64,000 bases of DNA from Adineta steineri (taxonomy: Eukaryota; Rotifera; Eurotatoria; Adinetida; Adinetidae), in contig CAJNOI010000075.1 in the NCBI GenBank assembly GCA_905250115.1, positions 390,351-454,350 of the forward strand, given 5' to 3'. The notes under the pieces were generated by a model. The model was not told the origin of the DNA and made no database searches. It worked only from the letters and a program-made list of their open reading frames with translations. The position numbers and the translations under genes are program-made. Each line of letters opens with the position of its first letter. The stretch's first letter is position 1. Positions 1-12,671 of this stretch are shown here, in pieces.

Positions 1-1369
1 GTGTTTCCACCATTATTGAGAACGGCAAAATCTAGTATTCCATCGCCATTGAAATCACCAATGGCAACCATCCTAGGGCTGGCTCCCACTGCATATGGAA
101 CTGCTACTGCGAAATTCAAATTTGTACACGATACGACTAATAGAAGAAACCAATAAAATGAAGATTATACAAAAAAACATTTCCTTAAATTTCACAAGTC
201 ATCAACACGTACTGATGATATATACGAATTCTGAATCTATCGTGCATTAATGATTCAACTTTCACAAAAAAGATTAATGATTTCTTTTCAAATGACTCAA
301 AATAACGTATGTTTTTAAATTAATCGCTACTATTCAAAAAATTCTAAGTTTATCTCTTGAAGGTATGGATATGATCTATAAGTGATAACCACATCCGCAC
401 TCTCAAGAGATAGTAAGTGAGACGTCTCATTTTAGAAGTCATGAACAAAACTCCATGAGCTCTGACTTTCAATGTATAAAACATCATGCAAAAAACAGTT
501 AGATAATCTTGATATGATATACGAACCTGTTGGAGTAGAAACTGTTACTGGCGAAAAGATCGTGTTAATCGTCGTAGTGATTGTTGTATTTGCACTTGTA
601 CTTACTGTCGTGTTTCCGCTAGTAGTGATTATCTTGGTGGTAGTGATACTTGTAGTGGCACTAGTGGTTGTGGTTGTGCTTGTTGAAGGAACTAAGAGAT
701 AAGAGATGTTTGACAAAGATTCAATATGATATATACAAGATCATTTATGCGTTAAGAATATGATCAACAATATAAATGTTCAAGGGTTTCTCAAATTATA
801 TAGAATGATACCAAATTTTCGAGTGATTTACGATCTTTTATTATTTTTTCTTTATTATTGGACTTAAAAAAGCTGATCTAATCAACTTTGGCATCTAGAA
901 GCTAATTCGGTTTTGACTTTTATTTCTAAACTCGTTGTTTTGAGAAGAAGCGTAAATGAACCTAGATATCAGAAAAGTAATAATAAAGAAGATCTCACCT
1001 GTTAGCACAGATTGATCCTCTTCCTGATTTGATCGAGTAAGATAAACAGATGGAATAATGATGGCGGCTACTACAATTGTAAATAAAATAAACCCAATGA
1101 TAAGCTTGTGATAGCGTAGTATTGATGTGAGGAAACTTGTTCTAAGAAAAACAACTCTAAACTATGAATGAAGTAAAAAGGAAAGAGACATACAGAATAA
1201 ATCGATCTGTGGGCACCGATCCTAAAGCAACAACATCTCCGGAAACATTTAGTGAATCTAGAGTGTTTGAACTGAGATCTGAATGTTGGTTGGATACGAT
1301 GAAAAGACGTTCGGCATGATCGGTATTATCAACCGATATCGTGTTATTATCCAAAGAAGTTGTTGGAAT
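1..1369 (-). CDS. FG-GAP/VCBS repeat membrane protein, 3' partial
   Basis: Exons read on the minus strand: 1194-1369, 999-1141, 527-691, 1-136 (runs off the left edge). All junctions are GT-AG and in frame. The order is a hydrophilic cytosolic stretch, one membrane segment (core LIIGFILFTIVVAAIII), a Thr/Ser-rich stalk with runs of TTT and TST, then an FG-GAP repeat with the calcium-type loop GDFNGDGILDFAVLNNGG. This is the layout of a type II membrane protein with a beta-propeller ectodomain, a common bdelloid family; ligand unknown. The first visible exon contains no in-frame ATG. Its acceptor (TTTAG before 1369) must receive an upstream exon. Candidates are a tiny exon starting ATG at 1478, or the donor at 1506 of the preceding membrane-unit gene, which fits in phase 0. 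The family call is firm; where the gene starts is not settled. Confidence 0.8.
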
Positions 1370-1488
1370 CTAAATAATAGATATGAGTTACATTGTACCG
1401 ATAAATATAGGATATATAGCTGTCATTGTGTCTCTCTTAGTACAGTGCTCTTTCGTCTACGTTTTTCCTTCTGTACATGAAAACAACT

Positions 1489-4400
1489 TTATAAATACAC
1501 ATTTACCTGTTGAATTCCAACTTGAGCTCTTCGCTTATATTTTCTAACTAGTTTATAAGTAGAAAAGACGACGAAGGGAACGACGAGTTTGAGAAAAGTT
1601 GTCAATCCACCATAAAGACCCAAAATCGTGGTGATAACAATGATAAAACTGCCTGGCTCGAATATTGTCACTGAACAATAATCAGGTTTACATTGTTCAA
1701 AAAATTGATTATATGAGACACTTGATGAACACGTTTCAACAAACATTTGTTCAACAATAGAGTTTACGGTATCGTCTGTAGAAAAACGAGTTTCACTCTT
1801 GTTCAATGGCACAAGATGACTAGATAAAGACATATTCAAATAGGTAGTGAGAAGATCAATGCAAGGCTGTTCGTAGAGACATTCGAGTGTACTTTGAAGG
1901 AGTGATTCAAGTGGAGTACAACCAACAAGATAGCCTTTAATGTAAGGTGTTGACGATTGGGTACATGTCGACAATGTTGCGCAATTACACATGTCACTGC
2001 CATAATACTGTGGTTTCAGATAAAGCATACTACCCAGATTAATGTTCTTGGTAATATAATACCAGTTTGTTGAATAGGCGGAGACGAATCCATTACCTTG
2101 CATCAGACCACGTATAATTTGAAGCGAATTTAAAAATGAATTCGGTAATGTTAACTGGAATTCGTTGAGTGATGCATTTGTCTCTTTCTCGAACAGATCG
2201 AAGTCAATCATAAGGGTGGAGATGATGTAGGAAACAAGATATTGTTGTTGAGCATCATTAACAGAATCTTTTACCAAATTACACAAGGCAGCAAGAGCTT
2301 GAAAATGACTGAAAATGGTGCCTTGAAGAGTGAATGCGTTTGATGTTGCATATGTCGAATCCAAAGTATTGTATAATTGAAACAATTCCTGTAGATATGC
2401 GTCAGAAGTGAAAGGACTCGTACACACTGAATGAAAGTTGCATTGTAATGTGATAAATGATGAATGCGTAATAGACAATCGAGAACATGGACAACTAACG
2501 GCATCTGATCCGTAGCGTTGTTGTAACTGCTGATATTGTTCGAGAGATGGTTTTGTTATTGTGAATGTATTCAAATAATAGGTCAACGAAGTGTAGAGCA
2601 CGATAATGAATAATGAAATGATGAGAAGAAGTAAATAGACATGTGTTGCGGCACATTGTTGTTCAATAGTGATTGTACGATTTGTATCTTCGAATACATT
2701 CACTTTCTTAAACCAATCTCGAATCTTAGTACCGACTCTCATAACATGTGACAGAGGAGAAGCTAAAAGTTATTTCAATAAAAATGTTTTAGGTATAAAC
2801 AAAAGATATTCTTACTCGCTTCTGTGAGTGTTTGTTGATGTTGTGAACACAAGCGCCGAATGACTTCAATACATGCCATGACTAGAAATGGAACAAGAAT
2901 GCGAAGAGAGACAGACAGTCCACCGATCAGTCCAACAATTCTTGTTATTGTTTCGAGTAGATTATTGCGTTGTGGAATCGTATAGGAACATGACGATGGT
3001 TGACATTGAGCAACATAGGATGAATAATTTGTAGAGTTAGACCAAGATTCAATGAACATCTTTGAAAGCAGAGAATCAATTGTGCTGTTTCTCATAAAAT
3101 GACTTGCATGAGAAGAAGAATTGAGTCGAGTAAAGTTGTTAAAAGATGACACATTATAAAAGTTGATAATAATGTCCAAACAGTCTTGATCGTCGTAGAA
3201 ACATTTAAGTGTTGATTGTAAAAGTGATTCAACTGGTTGACACGCAAAATAGAACTCAGGTAGTGAATATACTCGGATAGTTGCTGGTTCTCCAATGAAT
3301 AAGCCTATATTCGATTTACAGCTTGAATCATTTGCACACGAACATATATTGGATGAATTATCATCGTTGTAAGTCATTATAGACAAAGAGGTAGTATAGT
3401 TAGGTGGGCCGGCAATTGTAATATTAAAACTGCTACCTGAGCCAGATAGAATTTGGTTCACATGTGTAATATTACGCAGAAGTTGAAGGAAATGTAAAAA
3501 GGTGTTTGTAGTTTCCAGTTCAAATTGATTGATAGCAGAAGACATTTGATTTGTAAATTCATCCGCTGTAAGCAATTGAGTACCGACTAATTGAGTTTGT
3601 TCAAACCTGTGCAGTGAATTGGCAACTGTTTCAGTAGAAAAATTGCACAGAGCTTTCAGAAGTACAAATAGCGGCTCGGTTGCCATAAAAGCACTACTGT
3701 CATAGTAAGTTACACCGGATTGGAACAGGTACTCAATTTCCAGAGCAGATAAAGCATCTATCCAACGATCCGATACGAAATCGCTCGAGCATATTTGATG
3801 ATAGAATGGCTGGAGTTGAATGAATTGATCATACGGTACCGTTAAATTTGTACATGGACATTGTAGAGAAGAAATTAAGTTGAACTGAGACTGAGTCTGT
3901 AATTGTTGTACAGTACTGAATGAAGGTTCGTTGACTTGAATCAGTTTCATTTCGAAGTTCAATAGTCCATAAAGTGTTAAAATGGCAAGAGCAGCAATGA
4001 GTAGTGTAATATAGATTCGTGTTGTCCAACGTTGTTGTTTGATATCCGATGGTTGTTGTCGAAGTGCTGATTTGAATAGATTGAGATTAACAAGAGAATG
4101 CCATATTAGTTTTGCTAGTGTCTGTACTCGTTGTGTCCATGTCTGCGTTGGTGTCTCTATATAAACAGAAAGTTTTATACGGATAATCTCAACTCAAACT
4201 TACCGATATTGTCAGAAGGATGTTGACGCGGTGTTTTAGTGAAATATCGAACTGTGTAGCCGACCACATATGGAATCAGTAATCGAAGAACAACCGATAG
4301 ACCTCCATACAGTCCAAGAAGAGCAGTAAATATGTATAAAAAGCTCGAGTGTTGATTGATTGAATAAAAACACGACCTTGGACGACATTGAGTAAAATAA

Positions 4401-5518
4401 AGTGAATAGTTGAGTTCTGCTGAGATATTCTCTATGAATAAATTCGCAAGAGTATCATTGAACGTGACACTTTGATCTGTTGCTTTCTGTATATTCAGAG
4501 CGGTAGGTGTCGAATTTGACGACCAATTGAAATATGTTGCTATGGCATCGAGTTCATTTTGATTATTCAAGAAACTGTTGTTGAGTGATGACATAAGGAG
4601 TGATTCTAAGGGCCAACAGCCGGCGAACCAGTTTGCTACTTGACGAGTTACGGTGGATGTTGACCAATAAAAATATCCACGCGTGTCGGTGTCCGTATAG
4701 TTGTAGAAGGCAGACCACATATTACAAGTGGCAGATACAGAGCACTGGCACTGAGCAATAGTTCCGTGTTGTCCAAATAAAGTTAGGTCTTGTACCCCAT
4801 ACCAGTTTATCCCATCTTCTGAGTACAGTTGTAACATGTAAGCATTTTGAATTCCAGTCATGAATTGATTTCCAAATACGTACATGCGAGCAAATGCAAG
4901 AGAACGAAGAAAATTCGCGACGCTACTTGTTCGGAAGGCTTCAGTAGTTGATACCATTTCAGATTCTAAGAAAGACTCACTTAATAAGTAAGCTGAGATG
5001 AGTTCATCATCGTAGAACGCTTCAATATCATTATACATAGCCGTTTGTGAGAATTTGCAGAGTTCTCTTAAAACTTGAAATTGTTGACTAGCCGTTGCAC
5101 GAAAATCTAACACATAGCGCATGGACGTCTGATCATTGAAAAGCATATCGATCCATTTTTGCGAAACGAAGGCACTGGAACATATTTCATGATAAACTGG
5201 AATAATTTTGACAAATGAACGATATGAAACAGATATTTCAGTGCATGGACATTTGACGTTCGTGTCGTAGGTATTTTCCAGTTCCAAATATGTTTCGAGA
5301 GATGGGCTTCTCACTTCAATTTGTTGTATTTTCACAGCTGATGCATTGTAGACGAGTAGAATGCACATCGCAGACAAAAGAAGCATAATATAAATACGAG
5401 TTGACCATCGTTGAATGCTGATCGTCCGTTCATCAGTCAAATCCGTTTCGAAAAGATTCAACTCGATGAAAAATCGTCGCAAACGATTATGACGACATAA
5501 GTCATCTCTTCTTTCCAT
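1489..5518 (-). CDS. Triplicated two-pass membrane protein with Cys-rich ectodomains
   Basis: Exons 4204-5518, 2816-4156, 1507-2762; introns of 47 and 53 nt. The frame is continuous across both introns (about 1304 codons). Start ATG is at 5518. Each exon encodes one unit: a short basic cytosolic tail, TM1, a roughly 330-residue N-glycosylated ectodomain, TM2, a short basic tail. Shared motifs in all three units are CPC near the ectodomain start with a second Cys 20-25 residues on, CxC in the middle, (P/V)ESLL, then CxPxxC just before a TM2 bearing G-L-x-GGL and a later P. I do not recognise a named family; relatives appear to be rotifer-specific. The topology recalls DEG/ENaC channels, but that is inference. 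After the last unit, either a stop at 1489-1491 ends the protein if the donor at 1506 is unused, or it splices on toward the FG-GAP exons. Three separate genes are unlikely because units 2 and 3 lack their own start exon and promoter space. Confidence 0.75.
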
Positions 5519-6499
5519 CTCACGTTTCTACAATTGAATTCTCAAAAAAGAAACTTTTGTTAATAACTCTGAGCATATGTTTAGCAAAAAGCGATTTCTC
5601 AAATAAAATGGACAACACCTTATAGTTCCCTAGTAGTCTACTTACAATTCTCAAGATTTTTTTTACAAAAGCGTATGCACTAGCAGTAGAGCCCTTTCAA
5701 TAACCTCAATACTAATTAACAGTTCCTTCGCAGTGCCACTAGATATTATTATACAGCACATCAATCCCATCAAACTGTTGATTAAGGTAAGCATGAGAAA
5801 ATATCTAAGAAATATTTTGTTTACGGCTTACACTCACACTCTCAATTCTTAATCATTCATACAGACACCAGCAATTAAATGCATCCTTCTCCACATGCTT
5901 CTAACAAAATAATTTTTTGTTTCCATCGATTTCATGTGATATGCATGTTGGAGTTGACTTTACAATTCGAAACAGAACTAGTTTCATCTTTAGTGACTTT
6001 ACAATTTCCAACTCAACTAATCGACTTTAAAACGTAATGCAGTAACTTTTAAGAGTATAGGTGTCAGTGAGATGGCTGATGTGGGTCTAGTCTTGGATGT
6101 TATATTGCGGAGATCTCCATGGCAGCGCTGTCCGATCGCTGTCACGAAGGCGTCCGCAGGATAGCAGCGACAGGTTCCAACCATGATCGACGTCTCTGTT
6201 ATTTTGATCCTTCGCACACATCCTCACCTAAAGTCTCACATCATTTTACACCTGCACTAACCCCAAATCTCACCCTAGGAAGACTGAAAGCTGTGACTAA
6301 AAACAAGAGAAAAGCTAGACCGAGATACTTTCGATTTTTTTGTAGACTTGTCTCTTTAAAAGATAACAGTATGAAAAAGCACACACCAATCCATATGGCT
6401 CTTTACTGATATCGACGACACGCCAGACAAACTAACAGCGAGCTCATCTGCCTCTCGTTTATTCTACCTATAACAAACTGTGTAGAACCTAGAAGATCC
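5519..6499. other. Intergenic, no gene seen
   Basis: Upstream flank of the triplicated membrane gene. Mostly AT-rich. A GC-richer island at about 6060-6310 contains short open frames on both strands but no recognisable domain or splice pattern. Confidence 0.6.
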
Positions 6500-7440
6500 G
6501 AACAAGCCATGAAACTTCCACTACGTTTTCGAGGAACCGAAGGTTTCGCGAATATTTTTCTAGACTTCAGAGGATTCGACTATACCCAAAATATTCTTCT
6601 ACGCTTACAAGGGCCGGAGTGTTCTCGAAATACTCTTGTAGGCGTTCAAGGACCCGAGTATCCCCTGAATATTCTTCTACACTTCCGAGGATCCGAGTAT
6701 TCCCAGAATATGCCTCGACGCTTGCTGAGATCCTAGTGTTCCTAGAATATCACTCAAGGCTTTCAAGGATCCGAGTATTCCCGGAATATTGCTCAAGGTT
6801 ATCGAGGATTCGAGTGTTCCCGGAGTATCGATGGTGGCTGTCGACGATTCCAGTATTCCCTGATTATTCTTCTAAGCGCTCAAGGATTGTAGAGTTCTCG
6901 AAATATTCTTCGAGACTATCAAAGATTCCAGTTTTCCCGAGATATTCTTGGGTGCGGTCAAGGATCGTTGTATTCCCGGAATATTCTTGGAGGCTCTGAA
7001 AATCTAAGAAGTCTTGGAGTATTCTTGTAACCTTTCAAGAATCCAAAAATTCCCGGAATATTTTTGTCGGTTTTCAGGAATCTGGGAAGGGTTGGAATAT
7101 GCTTGTAGATTTCCGATGTTCCTGGTATTCCCGGAGTATTCTTCGAGACTTCTAAGGATCCTAGTATTCTGAGAATATTTGGTCTAGGCTGCCAAGGTAC
7201 CGAGTGTTCCGGGAATATATTTGTATGCTCTCGAGGATCTGAGTATTTCCGAAATAGTCTTCTAGGCGGCCAAGAATCGTAGTATCCCCGGACTATTCTT
7301 CTATGCTGCCCAGAAACCGAGTATTCGTGAAGTATTCTTCTAGACTTCCAATGAACCGACTGTTCTCGGAACACTTTGGTAGGCTTTCAAGGATCGGATT
7401 ATTTCTATAATATTACTCTTGGATTTGGAGGTTCCGGGCA
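6500..7440. repeat. 39-bp tandem minisatellite, about 24 degenerate copies
   Basis: The unit resembles GGATCCGAGTATTCCCGGAA followed by a roughly 19-base spacer (TATTCTTC...CTTTCAA). Anchor positions near 6767, 6806, 6845, 6884, 6923 and 6962 are 39 bases apart. Because 39 is 13 codons, long open frames arise on both strands (13-residue periods such as IRVFPEY), but they have no start context, domain or splice sites. Copies become unrecognisable beyond about 7440, though similar TGGAGGAC-type fragments run to about 7650. Confidence 0.85.
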
Positions 7441-10082
7441 TGCTCTAAAGACTTTGGTATACGTTTACTATGTGAAGAGGCTTTGAAAAAGTTTAGTAGG
7501 CCATAGTAATCCTTGGAAAGTATTGAAAGATTGGAGGAGACCTTATTGATTTTTCGAGGCTGTGGAGGATTGTAGTAGGTTGTTGAAAATCTGATTAGGT
7601 CCTGATGATTTGAACAGGGTATGGAGGACCTTAGTATGCCTTGGTAGACAGTGGGAGAACTATAAAACCCCTTACTGACCCTTGAAAGATCGTCATAAAC
7701 AGTTCATAGATTGTTGTGTCTCCTGACAGATCTTAGAACAAATCTTATATAGAAAACGGTCAGCGTTTCAATTATTTTATAATCCAACACCGCCATGAGG
7801 TGACGCTTTCATCGTTTAGAATTCGAAGCGTTCGACAGAATTCTTACAGATATGTCAGTGTATGTTAATGATAGTTAGAAAGGGCATTACGAGGTTTTTC
7901 ATCATTTAACATAGAACTTCATAAAGTGACAAAAGAGAAACATGAAAAATAAAATAACTTTACGAGTATCACATCTTCTGGCTAAAAGTGATTCGATTGA
8001 CGACTAGTATATTTTTTTCACTGCCGAACTGTGTCTTTTTTTCTCAATAAAGAGAATCGTAGAGAGCATGCGGGAAGATCAAAACACGAAGATAGAGCAG
8101 AGACACAAGAAGAAATTAAGAAATATCGAAAAAGAAAATGGTTGTTTCATTTATTTTTTCGAAACTAAATGGCACTATCATAGGATGAAAAGGAAAGGTG
8201 ATAAATGGTCATTTAACTTCAGTCTTGAAAATATTCCACTTCATATATTACAAATATCTTATAAAAACTATACATTATGGTCATTCTTGATTTCCTCTCT
8301 TTTTATATGTTCATGTACATGCACACACTTACTTCAAGGACAATACCAAAGCAGAGTAATTGGTTTAATAAAGTTTGAGAGCCAAAAAAAAATGTAAATG
8401 TATTGCTATAACGTATAAACGCCTTTTTAACTTCCGTATTCCACTGACAGATATTCTCACTGAAAACTCAACATTATATACTCAACAAAGAAAAAAGAAG
8501 AAAAGAGTTCCCTTGGTGATGACATATTGAGCATCTAACAGAAAAATACATTCCGATAAGTAGCATGTGTTGAATGAGCTTTTAGCAACGCGAGAGGAAA
8601 AACATTGACAAAACTACTAAATGTAGAAAGAAAATAATAAATTAAATATAGTAGAAAATGTTTTTTTCTTCTTTTTATTAACTACAGAAAAATCAGATTA
8701 AATAGGGTCTTCGATCTTTAAATCCAGACATAATTATATCTGATCAAATATTTATTCTATAACAGTCTAAGAATGAAAAGTAACTGGATCGCATATTTCC
8801 AACAAATGAAAGATTTTCTATGTAGAGACCACCATTCAAGTAAAAAAAACTAATCAATTTGTATATTATGTCTGATTTTCTACACACAATAAAATGAAAT
8901 TCAACTTTGCTTATGATAGGAAAACTGAAATAATATCGAACTTCGTTAAAAATTCTTTTCTATTCAAATCTCCGAAGAAAGATGAGCTCAAGGACAACAG
9001 TTTTAATATCTTAGATCTTTCAATTTTTTGTCATTATGAATTCGAGCATTAATGTGTGAACATCAGGCAAAAGGCTCACTGCATGAACAAGTAACTTGTT
9101 ATTTTCTGCGAGCGAGTTGTTGTGACAATCAGCTAATATCTACAGAACACAAAAAGAAGTAGATATTCTTTTTCAAGTCATCACCAAAATGGCATACACA
9201 CATCTAATTGATGAATCATACTGTTAGTAGAGTTAAAACAAATATTCTGGATAGCAACAAACTCATCTTGTTGAAATGTTTTGTTTTATTTGTGTTGTAT
9301 GCATTTTCCTGGAATAAACATTTTATTTTCTTCTATCATATATACTGTAAACGAGTGTAGAATAACATAATCTTTTCTATTTAAAACAAATCATAATTAT
9401 TTCATATTTAACAGGATCTGATACCAGGTGCTTTATTGCTATTTTGAAAACTAGTTCAGAAGTCTTTTTTCTTTTCTTCTGAGTAAATCATATGATTAAA
9501 TTAAATAACTGTAATGATTATAGTACAAAGAAATGAAGTGTTTTTTTTCTGTTCTTCAGCTCAAAGAATATAGTATTACAATCTCTCCTAAAGTGATTCG
9601 TTTTATTCAATTCTCATCGTTAACTTCAATGTTTCTAATATCATTTCAAATACTTTAATATATTGACTTCTTAACGAGTTTATATTTAACAATTGTTTTA
9701 TGAAATGTCTTACGAAAGCAATTGATCTTTTTGATTAAGATAATAGTTATGATATATTGAAGTAGAATTTTATATTCAGATTAACACTATAGCCAAAGAT
9801 AATTAATTATATCTTAACTATCTTAAATCAAACGTTTTTTATTTTTTAGTATTTGTCCTCGAAGTTTGCTCGTCGTTCACTTTAGTTAGAAAACAGTTTT
9901 TTTCTTCCTTTTTAAATGATGGGAGCATTTTCTTACTTTTAATTACATGAAAATGTTTATTCTAGAGAAAGATGGTATCCAATTGGTTACACGTAACTTC
10001 ATGAGAATATATACTTCTTTTTGTTTTACCCTCTCATAGAAGCCATCGATATATTCATTTATATACTCACAAAGGGAACCGT
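7441..10082. other. Intergenic AT-rich DNA
   Basis: Decayed minisatellite-like fragments to about 7650, then AT-rich sequence with homopolymer runs. An open frame at 8068-8397 is low-complexity and was not accepted. No RNA gene or domain seen. Confidence 0.6.
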
Positions 10083-10676
10083 TCGAGGTGATTCGGAGCT
10101 GTGATGCTGGGATTTTGCGTATAAGTAGAGTTCGATGAAGTTAGACAAATCCTAAAAGGATAAGGGCCTATGTGCCTTGCTTATTGAACTATGACCATTT
10201 TACTGGATATATTATCCATGATAAGGGAGTCACTAAAAACTCATACTACCGAATTTTTATCTGAAATTTTGCCTATAGATAGGGCTAATGACGCTTAGAA
10301 TATCTTGAAACTTTCAACCGAAAAGGATGTTCCTTTGTCGAGATATCGAATTTTCAAAAGTTAGTCGTTTGCCACAAATATGTCGGAAATACAAGCTTAT
10401 TCCAAAAAATCAGTATCTCGACAAAGAAACATTCTTTTCGACTGAAATTTTGAGGATATTCCAAGAGTCATTAGCCCTATCTACAGGCAAAATTTCAGGT
10501 CGAAACTCGATAGTATGAGTTTTTAGTGAATCTTTTATCGTTGATAATATATTCAGTAAAATGGTCGTAATTCAAGAAGCAAAGCATATAGGCCCTTATC
10601 CTTTTAGGATTTGTTTAACCTTATCGGGCTCTACTTGTGCACGAAATCTCAGCCTCAAACCTCTGAGTCACCTCGA
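10083..10676. mobile_element. Foldback element with about 260-bp inverted arms
   Basis: The left arm (10083-10345) and the reverse complement of the right arm (10412-10676) match over nearly their whole length. Both begin TCGAGGTGA and share AAATCCTAAAAGGATAAGGG, AAAACTCATACTA, ATAGGGCTAATGAC and TTTGTCGAGATA. The loop is about 66 bases. No transposase frame is present, so this is a non-autonomous foldback or MITE-type element. The arms differ by scattered substitutions, suggesting it is not a very recent insertion. Target-site duplication is not obvious. Confidence 0.85.
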
Positions 10677-11078
10677 TTGGGTGTGGATGTGGATGCAGGT
10701 TTCTAGCTTCTCTTAGCCCACACCCACCCTTTAATTTTCATCGATATATTTCCACTCATCAAATTTTCTGATGTTTATTCTGTTTCAATCCAATCAAAAA
10801 GAATTCCTTCATTTTTATAAAGAAAACTTTTTTTTACTTGCGTTTTGCTTATGTTTGTTTATTAAAAAACAAAAGAATATATTCACGTTACGTATTTATT
10901 ACATTCTATATAAGAAAAAACTCATTATTTACTTGTTCAAAGTTAACAGGGTGTGGGTGGGTGTTTTGCCTTCATATTTCATCTGCACTCTCACTATCAC
11001 CCACACCCATACGCTCACACACCGCTTATTTGCAGTCGACTGATGATGATGGTGATCGTAGTAGATTAGTTCTTGTTT
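10677..11078. repeat. Telomere-like G-rich and C-rich patches
   Basis: GGGTGTGGATGTGGATG at about 10680 faces CCCACACCCACCC at about 10720. GGGTGTGGGTGGGTG at about 10950 faces CACCCACACCCAT at about 11000. Each pair is an imperfect inverted repeat built from TGTGGG-like units, the reported bdelloid telomere motif. No gene is seen. Confidence 0.6.
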
Positions 11079-11383
11079 AAGCTATGCTCTCAAATGAAGG
11101 AGATGTGATTGTATAATTTCAAAATATTATTTGCGATTCTGTCATGTAGTGTCATTTCATGGACCGATCTCACAGCGATAGAACATATTTATCATATATT
11201 ACGTGCTAATGAAACGAAACGAGCTAACATAAGAGATGGTTGTTAGTATGATCAAGAGAATGATGGCTAGTAGATGTTATGTAGAATAGAGTGAAAAGAA
11301 AAAATTTATTCAGTGTGTGTTGTCATGTTAATTGCTAAGTTGATGCTGGTTTTACGTGATTTTGAATGAGATAGCAGTTTTGA
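11079..11383. repeat. Direct repeat, left copy
   Basis: About 300 bp that recurs at 14731-15011 downstream of the F-box/LRR gene. Shared stretches include GTGATTCTGTCATGTA-like sequence, TAATGAAACGAAA, TGTTGTCATGTTAATTGCT and GTTGATGCTGGTTTTAC. Divergence and small indels are evident. Confidence 0.85.
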
Positions 11384-12671
11384 GAAAATCAGAGAACTAG
11401 TCGAAAAATAAGTAACTTATTTAAAGTTTCTTTTAAAAACTAATCGGGAAAGTATCTGATTCATGGTACATTTGATATAGGATTAAGATAAATTTCGACC
11501 GTCGGTAATTTTGATGGTGAATTAATGATGCTGTGGAAGAATATGATTTGTGTTCATCTATGAGACTGAAATCTATGACAATGTTTTCTGTTCTCTGCAC
11601 GTTTATGTGCGACACTATTAATGACAGTTAAAACAGATTTTTAGTGCAACAATGATAATATAATATTTCAAGTGTATTCAACAACAAGAACTGTTTCAAT
11701 GACTATTAACATATATCTGATGATTCACTGATTGATGTCATCTTTAATATATTAATTCACAAAAGACATATCTTGGAACATATATTTTCATCAAAATCAA
11801 CTCATCACACTTTTAATCAATCGGTTTTTGATAGTCGATCTAATACAAGCATAACTGCTATTGTATGTCTTTTTGATAAAAAAAAATATCCTTACTTTAT
11901 TCAAATATCAAAATCAACAAGATCAGAATATATGTTTACTGTAAAAGTTATTTTTATCAGTGTTTCGAACAATATTCAGTATGATAGTTGACAGTGTTTG
12001 TGTTATCAGATAAATGTATCTACACTGTACAAAATATCAAAACTATACAAATGACTATCTTCTTCAATGCTTTTTCAGAATGATTTAAAATAGCAAGCAT
12101 TTATTTATATTTATTCTTCTGACTGTTACATATGTTTTAAATAAATAATTTCAACAATATTTACTCGATATGTCAGAAAAGAACCATAGAAGTCATTGCG
12201 CTAAGTTATAATGATAGTAAACAATGAAAAAATATTAATATTGATTATACCATTCTCAGAAATTTCAATCGATTATTTGTGAATAATAATGACTAAATCA
12301 GTAGCACTCAAGGGTAGGTGTAGATATGCGTGATGATGACTGTGGGTGTGCAGTTATGAGAGAAGAAAAGCCCTTCACACCCGCATCTGCGCCCACACTC
12401 ACACTCTTCACCAAAAACAGAAGACTAAACAAATACTCATCCAATTCTGTATTATCTTTTCACGAAAATCCACCAAACATATACATTAACGCCATCTTTT
12501 TGAACAAAACTAACAATTCGTTATTAAAACTACCACTAGCCAATTCTTTTAACAATAAGATAACTGTACCATTCTCTAAAATCTCGAAATACTGTTATCA
12601 AAGCGTACAAAATTACTTTCGGTAGCACTACATAACATATTTTGAGAATCTTCGTCAAATTTGGCAAAAGT
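11384..12671. other. Intergenic, AT-rich with one telomere-like pair
   Basis: Contains a G-rich/C-rich telomere-like pair at about 12310-12400 (GGGTAGGTG, TGTGGGTGTGC, then CACACCCGCATCTGCGCCCAC). Open frames here are short and unsupported. The last few hundred bases are the promoter side of the F-box/LRR gene. Confidence 0.5.

Noticed and set aside
6119-6409. 96-codon frame in a GC-rich island
   Set aside because: No recognisable domain, composition unlike neighbours, no splice logic.
6619-7374. Long open frames on both strands with 13-residue repeats
   Set aside because: Consequence of the 39-bp period. No start context, splice sites or domain.
8068-8397. 109-codon frame
   Set aside because: Low-complexity AT-rich translation with no domain; likely chance.
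10677-11020. Possible true telomere end
   Set aside because: Patches are short, degenerate, in both orientations and interstitial with genes on both sides.
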